Notes: generated by a model from the letters alone, not told the origin. A DNA stretch of 64,000 nucleotides from Holothuria scabra (GCA_037179385.1 CM074179.1:74017719-74081718); one strand, 5' to 3'. Positions 24,774-36,617 are shown, numbered from the stretch's first letter. Made by a program: numbers and translations.

Positions 24774-27373
24774 CTGTTAATTGTAAGGACAATATTTATG
24801 AAAAAAAAGAAGAGTAAAATAAGAGTTGGCATGAATTGAGGACATATAACCGTAGATGTTCATGCAAAAGTGCCTAAAATCATGCAAAAACTATGCGTAC
24901 AGCAGATTGTAGATAACTAAAGGCACAACAAAAAGGTAGCCATGAGGACGTGCAATGAAGGATAACTGTGGGACAGTACATTTTCTCCGACAGGAAATAA
25001 AAAACTTGGTCGAATCCCTTTGACTTATCATTCTTTCCCACAGTGATGGCCATGCAAATCTCTTCAAAAATATCAGCTTTTTCTTTTTTAAAAAGGAAAC
25101 TGATCGGCAATAAGGTGTCACCCAGGGTTAAATTCAAATTGAAACCATTTGCAATGGTCTGAATGGTTCTGAATGATATTTTTACACTGTGTTTTTAGAC
25201 AATGCTGAATGGTCCTGAATGGTCTTGAATAGTTCCATTTGCAAATGGTCTGCAAATGGTCTGGTATGTAAATGGTCTTTAAATGGAAAAACTGGTCCCA
25301 AATGGTGTTGAATGGTGACATTTGCAAATGGTCTTCAGATGGTCTGGCATGCAAATGGTTTTTGAATGGAATGATGGAACCATTCACCAATGGTTTGTGA
25401 ATGGTTGATCATGTAAATGCATCTCAATGGTTTCAAATAATTTAAATATGAAACCACCCATTAATGGTCTGCCAATGGTTTTTATATGCAAGTTCAAGAT
25501 AGAAACTACTGTACAGTTGCTGTAAAACCAAAAGTAGCTTAGAGAACAGTAATGATAGATAGCACAGGTCATGCAACTCGCAACCCACTGAAGAATATTA
25601 CATGTAATGGTTGGCCACTGATACTCACAAGGTAAATAAAGATCAACATAAATAGTCTATATGAGAAGAACTTCACTCCAAATTCAAAAGTCAATTGATA
25701 CTTGGCAAGTTTGTTACAAACTTAAATACATGTAAAAACAGTTCATGGTGTCCGAAACATGTAATACGCACTCATATGCAAACACAATATAGACAAAAAT
25801 ACAGCGTGGTAATTCAAATGTAGGGTTAATCTTTGTAAAAGTAAACTGAAGGAATGAAGAAAACATTATGTAGGTTTCCCTTCCAAGGAGAAAAAAGTAG
25901 AAAAAATCATCGAAGAGAATGTTTTGTCCACAGTAAAAAAATAAATTTCTGACTTTCAAATTAAAATCAAAGTTTGGTCAAAATATTCAAATGATCCCCT
26001 TAGTAATTTACACTGTAAGCACCAGTTATTTCACATTTTCAGTTAAAATAATTGGGATTTCCATGGTAAAATGTACAGCATTTCATAAAAAAAAAATCAT
26101 AGAAAAGGCTTAGTCTTCTCACATTTCCCAAATAAAACAAAGTTTGGTAACTTTGGTCCATGATAAAAAAGTATTCTTATGATTACCCAAGTTGAAAAAT
26201 AAGGAGATGTTTTAACACAATCCCATTAGAGTTTGTGCAAACGGCACATGAAAGGTCAACTAAGGGGAAAAAGTTAGTTTCCAAATCCAACGGCTGTATT
26301 CTTCGTCCGGTCCTCCCATTGACTCCTGAGAAAAGTTAATATTCAACACCAAGGATATAAGATTACTTTAAACAAGGCACAAAACCTGGACGCCAGCATT
26401 TCCTTTGTAAATTGGTAAGGTCCAAAGCCATCTGTAGCAAATATCTTTTTGAGTGTTGTGGTCACTTCAAAGATGCCTCTTATTCGTTGTCCTGTAACTG
26501 TTTTACAATATCTATTTCAATATTATTCTGTAGTTCTCCAACCTCAGGATTCATTCTCATTTCACAGCAAGAACATCAAAAGGGAGCGTACATGTCATGA
26601 ATAATATGTTATAATTCAACAATCAATACTGATCATATTATGTGATAACAATAACAGGCTTTGTAGATTCAAACAAGAAAATCGACATTTGAAAGTGAGC
26701 AGGATACCAGTACATTAGTGTCACAGTTCAATAGCAGGGTGACTTGTTCATTCCATGGCTCCATGTATGCAGTAATTCCTCACTTACTAAAATGATTGTG
26801 TTTGACTCTGTTACATGGTACACAACAGTATTATTGAAATAATTAATGAAAAGTATCCAAGACCCACTGACAAATAACTCCATCAGCTGTGCAGACGGCA
26901 GTTTCACTACCATGTCATCCTGTTTGTGAAATGAAAAATAAAAGTTTAAAAGCATATTAAAAGTTGTACAACTTACTTGGTTTTAAAAGGTAAAGCGTTC
27001 TAAACAAAAGAAATAACTTTCATACTTCTGCCATTAATTTTCTTCCCTTAAAAAGTGAGACTTGCAGCTATACGAGAATACAACGTGACAACACGTATCC
27101 TACTGTAGAAGCTCTGTCCTGTGTGAAACTTAAGCTTTTAAGGTCAAGAGCAGTGCCCCAAACTTGTTTTAAAGCAACCGCTAAGCATCACAATTTTGTT
27201 CTTATTTCTCTTCAAAGTATCTTTCATCATATTTTTAGACTTCAGTATTGCATATTCAGGGTAAACCAAGCAGTAAATGTCACATTTGAAGGGAAAAATG
27301 TTGTCTCATGACTCTAAACAGCCAAGCATGAAACAGGACAGTCTACTACACTACTTCAAGCTGGCGTGACTGC

Positions 27374-27403
27374 TTTTTTTTTTTTTATTTTTTTTTTTAT
27401 TTT
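27374..27403. repeat. T-rich homopolymer tract
   Basis: Runs of T broken by single A bases, resembling a degraded poly(A) tail on the opposite strand. No retroelement body was recognised beside it. Confidence 0.6.
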
Positions 27404-27874
27404 ATGAAAGACGGTGTATTTGCTTGTTTGGGACTGTTGTATACGCCTGCAATCAAATTTTGCTAGAGGCCATAGGGAGTCAAATTATGAAACTTATTAG
27501 TCATACGTACACAAATAATTATGGGCGTACAACAAATAGTGACCCGTTTATTATTTAGGCCCGATGCCACAGAACTGTTCATACAGATAAAGATGGAAAC
27601 ATGTAAAAAGGAAATCATTTTCCTTACTGTTATTTTTGAGTCAGCACCTACTGAGATAGTCTTCATAACCACCCCCCTCCCCCCCAAAAAAGAAAAAAAA
27701 ACATAACTCCAACTCTAAATATTACCATGATTTTGGGTCACCTATTTTGTTGATGAGTATGACAATGCCAGTTATATGACTTTTCAAAACCGTAATTTGG
27801 TTAACTTGCCCCTTGGTTAACTTGGATTAAATAAAAGCTTTGTTCTATTTGTAGAGGGTTTTACGTGTATTAAT

Positions 27875-28033
27875 CAGTGTTGTTATCACCAGTTTTCAAA
27901 CTTTTAAGTGACTCGAGTCGAGTCATTGATTCGAGTCACTGTACTATTTCAATGGGGAAATTACTCCTGAATTCTATCGAGTCACTATTAATTTTAGAGG
28001 AAGTGACTCGAGTCGTGACTTTTTAAAACACTG
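27875..28033. mobile_element. 159-bp hAT-like MITE nested in the 4.5-kb element
   Basis: The element begins CAGTGTTG and ends with the inverse AACACTG. A perfect 8-bp duplication GTATTAAT flanks it (27867-27874 and 28034-28041). Interior arms carry AGTGACTCGAGTCG in opposite orientations and can fold into a hairpin. Termini and duplication length fit hAT. Confidence 0.85.
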
Positions 28034-30852
28034 GTATTAATAGCATATTGTAACTTTGTCCCTCTTTTCCTTGTAGGTTATAAAAAGTTTCCCCCCTCCA
28101 AAGGATAGGTCTGCTTTATAAATGATCGTCTTAGTATACGACTACAGCGACCAGCGATTGATGCAGTGTTTTGCTCTTAATTTTCACTAAAATATGTTTA
28201 ACGTTTATTTGTCTCTCTAGTGTAATACTTAAAAAACATATATTTTTACTTACTGTGCTTCAGCATTTTCTAAAATCCTCCAACAAAAGAAATCTTGCCC
28301 TTTCACTTCACGTTCCTTGAATTCATGACACCTGCTACCACTGCACAGCACTGTAAGTGGTTCTGTACTACTGCAGTATGGTACCATTGTACTAGCAGTA
28401 CCTATTATGTTACATTGTACTGCACATGTGATGTACACATGGGTGTACGGCATGCCCATCTGTGAGTTTTGCATGGTGCAGTGTCATGCATGCTGTGCAG
28501 TGAGGCAGAGAAGTTATTAGGTAATAGCTCCATTCAACAAGAATTGCATTGTGGTTTGATCCTGTTATTTGAAAAATAAGCAACTTGAAAGACAACAAAA
28601 GTATGCATGATGGGGTGGGAGAGGAGACTGGAATTCAGTATGGAGGACAGGGAGAGAAGAAATAACGAGTACAATAATTTCGGAGGTTGTGTCTCTGGGC
28701 TTCAGATGACCCCAGGCTGCAAAGCTAAAACAGCGAAAATTTGTTGCTGGGGTGAGGATATATACGGGCTAAGAAAGTGCCAGGAACTGGAGTGGGGGAG
28801 GGAATCAAGAGGTATCGGGTATCTGGTATTGGAATGACCGGAAGAATTTCCTATTCCAGCTGATATCTGTGTTGGGCATTGCCTCTGTGTAGCCTTTCCA
28901 AGTTAGGGGAAGGAGGGTTATACTGTTAAGGGGAACTAAAGCTAAAGTTTTCAGGGAAATCAAGGGGTGCAGTTTGTGGCCTACTCGAGTTGCTATGGAT
29001 GGCTTCAGTGTAACCTCCAATTTATCTAACCCCCACAAAATTTGATAAGTGTACCCCGCTCCCTCAAAAATTATATCCCCATAAATAAAATGTGCCTGGG
29101 GGAAATGATCCTGGCAATATCATACAGAAGAATCTAAACTAGTTAAGGCTACAAAGTTTCTAAACTTCCTGTCTACACCTATTAATTGTACTCTAACGTA
29201 GTACAAATTGTGAGAGATAGATCACACGTATTTAGTTATAAAGTTGTTTCATTAAGACATATATCCTTTCAAATGAATTTGCAACAGGTAGGCTTATACC
29301 AACAGACAACTTGACCATTTGCATTATGTACACGTATGATGAACTGAACATGTTCCGTTGATGTACATAATATACCATTCACAGAATGAATTTCCAGTTT
29401 CAAGCATTTGGAACCATTTGCGAATACCAAAACCATTCGCGAACCACTTGCATTCCATTCAGCTATCTGATCAGAAAACCATTTAGATGTACATTTCCAT
29501 TCATATACCAGTTGAAATCCATTTGAGACCATTCGGGACCATTCGGGTACATTCGGAACCATTCTACTTTACCGAATGGTTTCGAATGGAATTTAACCCT
29601 GGGGAGAGCATTCGAATTCATCTTTCGCAAACGCTCATTAGTAACGACATTGCCATATTGGACAGGTAATTGTCCTTACAATCCACCGATTTGGGAATAA
29701 CAGCACTTTAATATTTATATATCACACCACACCGTCATTGAAATTTACTCTTTAGGATGTCCTTGTTGAAACTGACATTACCCTCTAGATTTATTTTGAT
29801 TTGTAACCTTAACGTCAAAATGTTGGTACCGGGATCAGATTAGGAAGATTGTTTTCCCAATTGGCGTAAATTTACCAATTTAACTAGGCAATCTTTCCAT
29901 TGCTTTATTCTTGACAGCCTTTAATGATCCAGACTGGACAAAAAGTGAACGACAAAATAGGAAATGCGACTTGTCTCATGTGCATTGAAAGCACAATATT
30001 GCTTTGCACGTTGAACGGGTCGAACCGCCCACAAATTATCATTGCAGAATCCGTGGAGCATGTTTCCTGTTTTGTAGTGAATCGCGAAGATTGTTTACGG
30101 AGCCCTTTATAATAATATTTCCTGATTGCTTATTAGTTAGAGGTAAACCTTTTTGATATTGAAGGATTGTTTCGACTTGGAGGTGTGTGCTGCTTTATTA
30201 TACATTCTGAAGTTTACTTGCGGATTTTGCAGTTATGAATGATATTTCTAGTTTTACTAATATCGACTGAAGTCAACACGTTATGGAATTGAAATTTATG
30301 CAGGTGGGCAAGGCGTCGTTTTGCTGATATTTAACTAGATATAGAAGGATCAACATTTTAATAAAGTTTGTTTTTCCTGCCCTATTTCTAAAATAGTCTC
30401 ACTCATCGAGGGCATACATGTTTTTAAATTTAGTTTTAATGTTTTAAATTTTAAATTATGTCGAAGACTTTTAAAACGATATTAATGACACACTTGCAAT
30501 ATCAAAACACTTATATTAATATATTCAAACAAGCAACCAAACAGAGTCAAAATAATAAATTACTCGATTTTCAGTTTGATGGTAATTTTTCAAATGTAAA
30601 ATCAAGAGTGGTATGACACATTACAATGGGGGTCAATTACTTTCTGTTATATTGACTGGGGACGAAGAAGTTTCTTGCCTTCCTCAATGTTTCATAGTTG
30701 GAGATTTCACGAACAGTTCTATACATTAATCAATGCTTAGTACTTCCATCACTGGCTTTTTAATCAGGATGATACTTATATCTAAATAAAGGCTATTTTA
30801 TTTAAATGTAAAACAAAAGTTCGCTTACTGTTCACTCTATTCTCATTCTTAC

Positions 30853-31055
30853 TTTATTTTGATTCAGAAACGACATTCCTTCGGTAACGCCCAACGCAAA
30901 TTCTGATATAGTGTTTTTTGTATCAGCCTCTTTCTGCAGAGAAAATGACGTTTCAACCCCATATGCTTGAGACTTCCTCTTTTGTTGATAAGTTCTCAGC
31001 ATATAGTTCCTCAAGGATCCACATTGGATGTATTCTTGGTAAATATAGTACGGGA
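30853..31055 (-). CDS. Receptor exon 8: kinase hinge, insert and helix alpha-E
   Basis: The acceptor ccttccgttgcag precedes a 203-nt exon (phase 1 to 0) and the donor is GTAAGA. It begins PYYIYQEYIQCGSLRNYML, the hinge and alpha-D of a receptor tyrosine kinase. A charged insert of about 30 residues follows, then FALGVTEGMSFLNQNK, the helix before the catalytic loop. A 6-kb intron follows, largely filled by an inverted-repeat element. Confidence 0.85.
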
Positions 31056-31124
31056 CTGCAACGGAAGGGGATATGTGTATATTTACATTTCGTAGGAAAT
31101 CAACTTAAGGTAACCTAGCCGTTT

Positions 31125-31128
<4 letters not shown>

Positions 31129-31158
<30 letters not shown>
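31129..31158. repeat. Poly-A tract in receptor intron 7
   Basis: About 29 consecutive A bases sit between exon 8 and the 28-bp duplication at the exon 7 donor. It may mark a retroposed tail, but no body was recognised. Confidence 0.7.
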
Positions 31159-31161
<3 letters not shown>

Positions 31162-31179
31162 GAACGTTTTAAATCGAGT

Positions 31180-31235
31180 GATACGATCATTTACCACCTT
31201 CAATTGCAATACGATCATTTGCCATCTTCAATTGC
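31180..31235 (-). repeat. 28-bp tandem duplication over the exon 7 splice donor
   Basis: Two adjacent 28-bp copies (31208-31235 and 31180-31207) differ at three or four positions. The upstream copy on the minus strand reads GAAGATG|GCAAAT and the downstream copy GAAGGTG|GTAAAT. Use of the downstream GT would bring an in-frame TGA between the copies into the exon. The duplication therefore leaves only a GC donor for correct splicing. Confidence 0.85.
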
Positions 31236-31333
31236 ATTTCCAATTGTGTTCACAATATTGTTATGTTGTTCCAATCACATCACTTGTTTTGCTATATCTC
31301 GAAAGTTGTAGAGGTCTTTAAGTTGAGCTGACT
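31223..31333 (-). CDS. Receptor exon 7: kinase alpha-C region with in-frame TGA and GC donor
   Basis: The acceptor taattattttccag precedes a 111-nt phase 1-1 exon. It reads ESAQLKDLYNFRDIAKQVM, then TGA at 31275-31277, then LEQHNNIVNTIGNAIED. The position and flanking residues fit helix alpha-C and the loop to beta-4 of a tyrosine kinase, with Asp at the usual alpha-C region instead of a clear Glu. The phase-compatible donor is GC (31222-31221), with GT present only in a downstream 28-bp duplicate. Confidence 0.8.
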
Positions 31334-31856
31334 CTGGAAAATAATTAAAGCAATCTGTTCAGTAACCTTACATCTTTCCAGGGAGTTGTCCAAGCATGAA
31401 ATATCACTACAACAAGAAAATGCAAACTTGCGCTGAATGAAGTTAGTAATAATTATTCAGATTTCCCCTTTAAACAATGGCAAATACCTCAAACACGTCA
31501 AATCATTTTGTCATTTATTTGTTGGTTCTTCCGTTAACCATTCCGCCCGTCCGTTCGTTTGTCCCTTCGTCCGTACATTCGATCGTTAGTTCGTATTCAT
31601 TTATTACTTACTTAGCTGTAGGTTCTCATCAAGCGATTTCATTTTACAGTGTATTCTTTTTGTTTAATGCATGACATAAATGAGAAATAATGTTTAACTG
31701 ATGTTTAACTGATGATCACGTATATCGACATATTTGTCACCATCCAAAATTAATAACGCCAACTGCGCCTGGCAAACATATTAGTTGAGGTGAATGTTTC
31801 AGCTTTACATTTGACCTAGTGTTAAGCTTAGATGAATGCTATCGTTTTCCACCTAC

Positions 31857-32018
31857 CAGAGATTGACTTTGCAATGAATTTTACATTCTCCATGGTGCTA
31901 CATGACGAAACAGCTTTCCAATACCCCATTCTTCCTCCACACGTCAATTTCGATAACAAAGTCACGTTACTTCTTATAATGCAATTATGATCGTCATTCC
32001 TTTCTTCGTTATTTTCAT
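31857..32018 (-). CDS. Receptor exon 6: juxtamembrane and kinase N-lobe
   Basis: The acceptor taattttcacag precedes a 162-nt phase 1-1 exon and the donor is GTAGGT. An acidic juxtamembrane stretch (DENNEERNDDH) leads into a degenerate glycine loop, LTCGGRMGYW, which does not keep the GxGxxG spacing. The ATP-anchoring lysine of the VAIK motif is retained as FIAKSIS. Confidence 0.85.
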
Positions 32019-32558
32019 CTGTGAAAATTAAACTAGTCACGCTGAAAATTTAATATAAAGAGGAGCGATATCCAAACATAGATTGGTAGCAAAATAATAA
32101 TGTTCTAATTTGTCAGACATTCGTGATGTTTATGACCCAATACATTTCATTTTCTTATCACTATTTCTTTCGCTCATACCATCTGCTGTGCTGTTGAAAG
32201 AACTGAGAAGCAGATTGTTTAAAAAATTTTCACATAAATTCAGATAGGATCAAGCCTAAGTTATTATTCTTGAATAAATTTATATCAGAGAATAGCATGT
32301 AAAATAGCGATTGGTGAATGCCAATTAGTCCGTTTTGTTTTCAGAAAATGGAAAAGCAATTCACTTACGTAATTTGCCAATATGTTTTCAAACCTATTTA
32401 AAGAAGAATACAGAGTACACATCATGTCAGCAACTACTACGAAATTTATAGGCACAGAGAAACTTCCTATTTAAAACAATGACTTAAACAATGACTTCAA
32501 GAATTTACATTTTTCAAATGAATTCACTCATACGATGAATCAAAAAATACCCGCTTAC

Positions 32559-32642
32559 CTTTTGTCTTCATCAGAACACCCAAAACCATTGGTAGAAATA
32601 GAAACCAAGCTGCTACCACAAGAATGATAAGAACATTTGGTG
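32559..32642 (-). CDS. Receptor exon 5: transmembrane segment, acceptor AG missing
   Basis: This 84-nt phase 1-1 exon encodes about 22 hydrophobic residues (ILVVAAWFLFLPMVLGVL) followed by MKTK, a stop-transfer-like basic end. Its donor is GTAAGC. Phase from exon 4 puts the start at 32642, but the two bases before it (32644-32643) read AA on the minus strand, not AG. An in-frame TAA lies just upstream and no usable AG is near. Because the exon is symmetrical, skipping it keeps the frame and would remove the membrane anchor. Confidence 0.75.
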
Positions 32643-32848
32643 TTTTTTAAAGGAATGCAAAAAGATTGCAAAGAAGTTTTATATACGTCACATAAACAGT
32701 AAATTTGCAGTGTTAGTTGTCACTGCATACAATGTTACAGAACTTTTATCTCCTCTGTCGCATTATACTTACAACTGACAGATAAAAATAAGGAGTGATT
32801 CTTTCAACCAATTTCAAGTTAATTTATGAACACACGCAGTCAACTAAC

Positions 32849-33184
32849 CTTTGGTGATGAAGATTTCAATTCGGTAATGTTGTTCTGGTAAAGCAGGATG
32901 GACGGATGATGAAGAGACGCAGATTATAGTAACTTTGCCTCTTGTAGGTAGCAGATGCAGCGATGTTTCAGTTTTCTTGTTTGTTGTTATGTCGTCATTT
33001 GAGATTATACCTTGTGAATAAAGATATTTCTGTACCTCCCCGACTATTGTCCAGTTTAAATCAACAGCTGGTCGTGCTCCGAGTGCTTGACAATTGATTA
33101 ATACTGAGTCACCAATGCTGATATAATGTCTTGACCCATTACCGATATACGCACCGTTGACAGTTAACTTTAATGACGGTATGA
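32849..33184 (-). CDS. Receptor exon 4: membrane-proximal Ig-like domain
   Basis: The acceptor tcacccttccag precedes a 336-nt phase 1-1 exon and the donor is GTTAGT. DSVLINCQALGARPAVDLNW carries the first core cysteine and the tryptophan, and KVTIICVSSSS the second cysteine. A 5.6-kb repeat-filled intron separates it from exon 3. I saw no further Ig exon inside that intron, though one could be missed. Confidence 0.85.
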
Positions 33185-33639
33185 CTGGAAGGGTGAGTAG
33201 GTAAAAATGTAAGATCACAACGTTTTGGTCATCTACTTGTGGTTCTTTTCCTTTTGAAGTTACTATTTTTTACACACAACAAAACAGAAGAAAAACAGAC
33301 ATAAATAGACATCACCCGTTATAACGACCCATAAAAGTTCTTTTAACGACGCACACAAAAGGAACCCAACAGAACCAAGTAAACACATCTGAACATCTAC
33401 AACTAAAGACGAAGGCATCAACTGTGCATTAAATGGAAAATACTTGATCACGTTAACTTTAAAATGTCGCTACCACGCGATGCAATTGATGCCTGTAAGA
33501 AACATTTATTTGATAAAAGCCCTCCCAAGCTTCCCAAATTAAGCGTTCAAAATTAATGTCCGATTGGAGACACCAAAATAATTTCTGTTTCGTTCTACAC
33601 ATAAAGTTTAAGACATCTGTTACCTCTCCCAGGTTACCG

Positions 33640-33865
33640 TGATTTAGTCGCGCTCAGTCACTCACTGAACGATCAAGTGGTTAGAGCATCAGGCATGCAT
33701 TCGGGGGGTAAGGAGTTCGACTGTGCTTGGTGTTCAGCGTAAGCAATATAGTACGGGAAACAAGCCATTGGGTCACAACTGGAAAAGGGCTGCGGCTGGT
33801 ACGACTGAAACCAATTCGTTAAAAAACTGGGCCGTTAACCTCTACCTTACGTAACGGAACTCAAT
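33640..33865 (+). mobile_element. tRNA-derived SINE, family A, full copy
   Basis: A tRNA-like head has an A-box-like TGGTTAGAGC and a B-box-like GGAGTTCGACT. The body (ACGGGAAACAAGCC, GGCTGCGGCTGGTACGACTG, CTGGGCCGT) is shared with copies at 41008-41226 and 10391-10580. It lies in the receptor intron between exons 3 and 4. Confidence 0.7.
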
Positions 33866-34329
33866 CAACTGAAGTGTAAATGAACGTTTCCTTCACGCAC
33901 GCAAAGGCACACCTAAACGAGTTTGCAGCGACTATCGGAGTCATGCACAATTGACTAGTTAAGTGGAGATTTTCTGTTGCTCCTCGGGAACCGGGGAAAA
34001 TCAAAGGTTACACACCAAGAATCTGGGGATACAAAAAAATCTACACACACACATACACATTAATCAAAACTTAGGACATGGAATAGGGGATATACCTCAG
34101 ATTAAGCTGTAAAGCTAAAAGCACTTATCTGGCACCCTACTTTGCATTATTTTGGACATTCAAAAACCGGGGAATATCCCCATTTAGCGGGGTGTCACCA
34201 GTTCTGTTGGGTGTTCCCATGTGTGTATCCCCGATCGAACCCAGAAACGCACACACACACAGACACATGTATAACATACAAAAACATATTTCTATAAATT
34301 TGAATTTAGGCGAAATATAGTATGAAAAA

Positions 34330-34642
34330 ACGCGCCTGTTGGGAGAACTCGACCCTTGGGCGAAAAAACCGTTTCGCCTTAACGTTTTACACACTGTTTT
34401 AAATGGGAATGCGTTACTCTATACGCAAGTTCGATTTACCACATAATGTGTATGCAATTACTTCGATGTTGACCAACTTACGTACATCTATCCGTTAACA
34501 CTAAGGACTTACGGGCAATTGAAATAACGCCCATGGATATCTCAGAATTAATTGGGGAAATATAATCTTATGTATTTTATTGTTTTTATTGTCTCCGGTT
34601 GTACTGGCGGTATACCGAATTCGCCTAACAGGTCGATCCAGC

Positions 34643-34646
<4 letters not shown>
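34330..34646 (-). mobile_element. Diverged copy of the (TA)n-bounded TIR element
   Basis: Read on the minus strand it shares blocks with the better copies to its right: the GCGAAA and CGCCCAA segments, ATACACATTATG-type spacer and TAAAATACATAAG. Its right end (CCAGCG) abuts a (TA)n tract. The left boundary is uncertain. Confidence 0.45.
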
Positions 34647-34702
<56 letters not shown>

Positions 34703-34710
34703 CATATATA
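34647..34710. repeat. (TA)n microsatellite
   Basis: Alternating TA bridging the diverged reverse copy and the first forward copy of the TIR family. Confidence 0.95.
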
Positions 34711-34713
34711 TAA

Positions 34714-35059
34714 CGCTAATTCCCACCTTAGGTGGCAATTGTTATATCTGCGCGTACATAGTGCGAAAAATAACAATGAACAACATAAGAAAAAGGATTC
34801 GACCTAACTTCTAAAAATACAAACAACGTTATTTCAATGGCCAGCCATCCGTTCGTCTTAACAGCTAGGTGTCCGTAAATTTGACAACTTTGAGGTAATT
34901 GTGTCTACTTTATAAATCTAGGAGGGCGTCTTTGTCCGTTTACGTATTCTTATAGAAAAAGTGTGTAGAAACGTTACGGCGAAACTTATATTTCGCCCCC
35001 AAAATTTTTTCCCCTTAAGGTGGACTTTTCAACAACAACTTTCCCCTTAAGTGCGGATG

Positions 35060-35060
<1 letters not shown>
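34714..35060 (+). mobile_element. (TA)n-bounded TIR element, copy A
   Basis: It begins CGCTAATTCCCACCTTAGG and ends CCCCTTAAGTGCGG before a (TA)n tract. About 350 bp long with no ORF. The shared interior includes AACAACGTTATTTCAATGG, GGACAACTTTG-like spacer and GGCGAAACTTATATTTCGCC, which can itself fold back. Confidence 0.75.

Positions 35061-35144
<84 letters not shown>
35061..35144. repeat. (TA)n microsatellite
   Basis: Uninterrupted TA alternation between copies A and B. Confidence 0.95.
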
Positions 35145-35493
35145 CGCTAATTCCCACCTTAGGGGGAAATTGTTATATCTGCGCTTACTTAGGGCGAAAA
35201 AATAACAATGAAATACATAAGAAAAAGGGTTCGCCCTAACGTCCAAAAATATAAACAACGTTATTTCAATGGCAAGCCATCCGTTCGTGCGAACAGCTAG
35301 TTGTCCGTAAATTTGACAACTTTGAAGTAATTGCATCTACTTTGTAAATCTAGGAGGGCGCCCTTGTCCGTTTACGTATTCCTATAGAAAAAGTGTGTGT
35401 AAACGCTACGGCGAAACTTATATTTCGCCCCAAAAAATTTTTCCCCTTAAGGTCGACTTTTCAACAACGACTTTAACCCTAAGTGCGGAATTA

Positions 35494-35496
<3 letters not shown>
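35145..35496 (+). mobile_element. (TA)n-bounded TIR element, copy B
   Basis: The left end is CGCTAATTCCCACCTTAGGG and the right end, inverted, is CACTAATTCCGCACTTAGGG. These terminal inverted repeats match at most positions over about 30 bp. Close to 90 percent similar by eye to copies A and C. Confidence 0.85.
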
Positions 35497-35550
<54 letters not shown>

Positions 35551-35596
35551 GTATATATAGAGATATATATATATATATTTATATATAAATATATAA
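35497..35596. repeat. (TA)n microsatellite with interruptions
   Basis: TA alternation with ATTTATAT and GTATATATAGAG interruptions, between copies B and C. Confidence 0.95.
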
Positions 35597-36109
<513 letters not shown>

Positions 36110-36130
36110 CGGAGGATGGTGGGGTCGGTC

Positions 36131-36519
36131 CCTCGTGCGGCTCAATTTTTTTCTCTCTGGCGTTTTCCTTCAACCGTTCCTTCTTGGATAAGAGTTTATA
36201 CTCTATCTTGGATCGGTATAAAATGCATGATCGAATTTATTACTACAACACTTTCAACCTACACATTCTCACTTCGATCTACCAACTTCGACCTACTGAT
36301 TATTCATCCCGCTTGGGAGTACCATGGTAACAAGAAGAGAAAATTGATTCACGCGGGGTATTTATAGCCTGTTGTCGCTTCTGTGAATCACGAGCTGTTC
36401 TAGCGTAGTGGTCATAGACTCTGCCCGGAAAGGGCCCCGTGCGGCTCAATTTTTCTCCCTGGTGTTTTTTGTCAACCGTTCCTTCTTGGATAAAAGTTTA
36501 TACTCTGTCTTGGATCGGC
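36131..36519 (+). repeat. Direct repeat pair of about 92 bp
   Basis: 36131-36222 and 36428-36519 share GTGCGGCTCAATTTTT, CAACCGTTCCTTCTTGGATA and GTTTATACTCT, about 297 bp apart. The second copy runs straight into a 28-bp terminal fragment of the TIR family (36518-36545). Identity of the repeat is unknown. Confidence 0.7.
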
Positions 36520-36545
36520 GCAGATATAACAATTTCCCCCTAAGG

Positions 36546-36569
36546 ATATATATAAATATGTATATATAT

Positions 36570-36617
<48 letters not shown>

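Larger units (their letters stand above)
25121..29603. mobile_element. 4.5-kb inverted-repeat element with AATGG-word arrays at both ends
   Basis: The left end reads CCCAGGGTTAAATTC with GAAACCATT ten bases in. The right end is the inverted equivalent (GAATTTAACCCTGGG-like, ending at 29603). Inside the left end, 25139-25480 is packed with degenerate AATGGTCTG and CCATTTGCAAATGG words; the right end (29395-29590) has CCATTCGGGA words in inverse orientation. No transposase ORF was recognised. Flanking duplications are not evident. It fills most of the intron between receptor exons 8 and 9. Confidence 0.65.

Noticed and set aside
24779..29682. 15-bp inverted match AATTGTAAGGACAAT / AATTGTCCTTACAAT flanking the 4.5-kb element
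   Set aside because: It lies well outside the element termini on both sides and may be chance. It does not behave as a target duplication, which should be direct.
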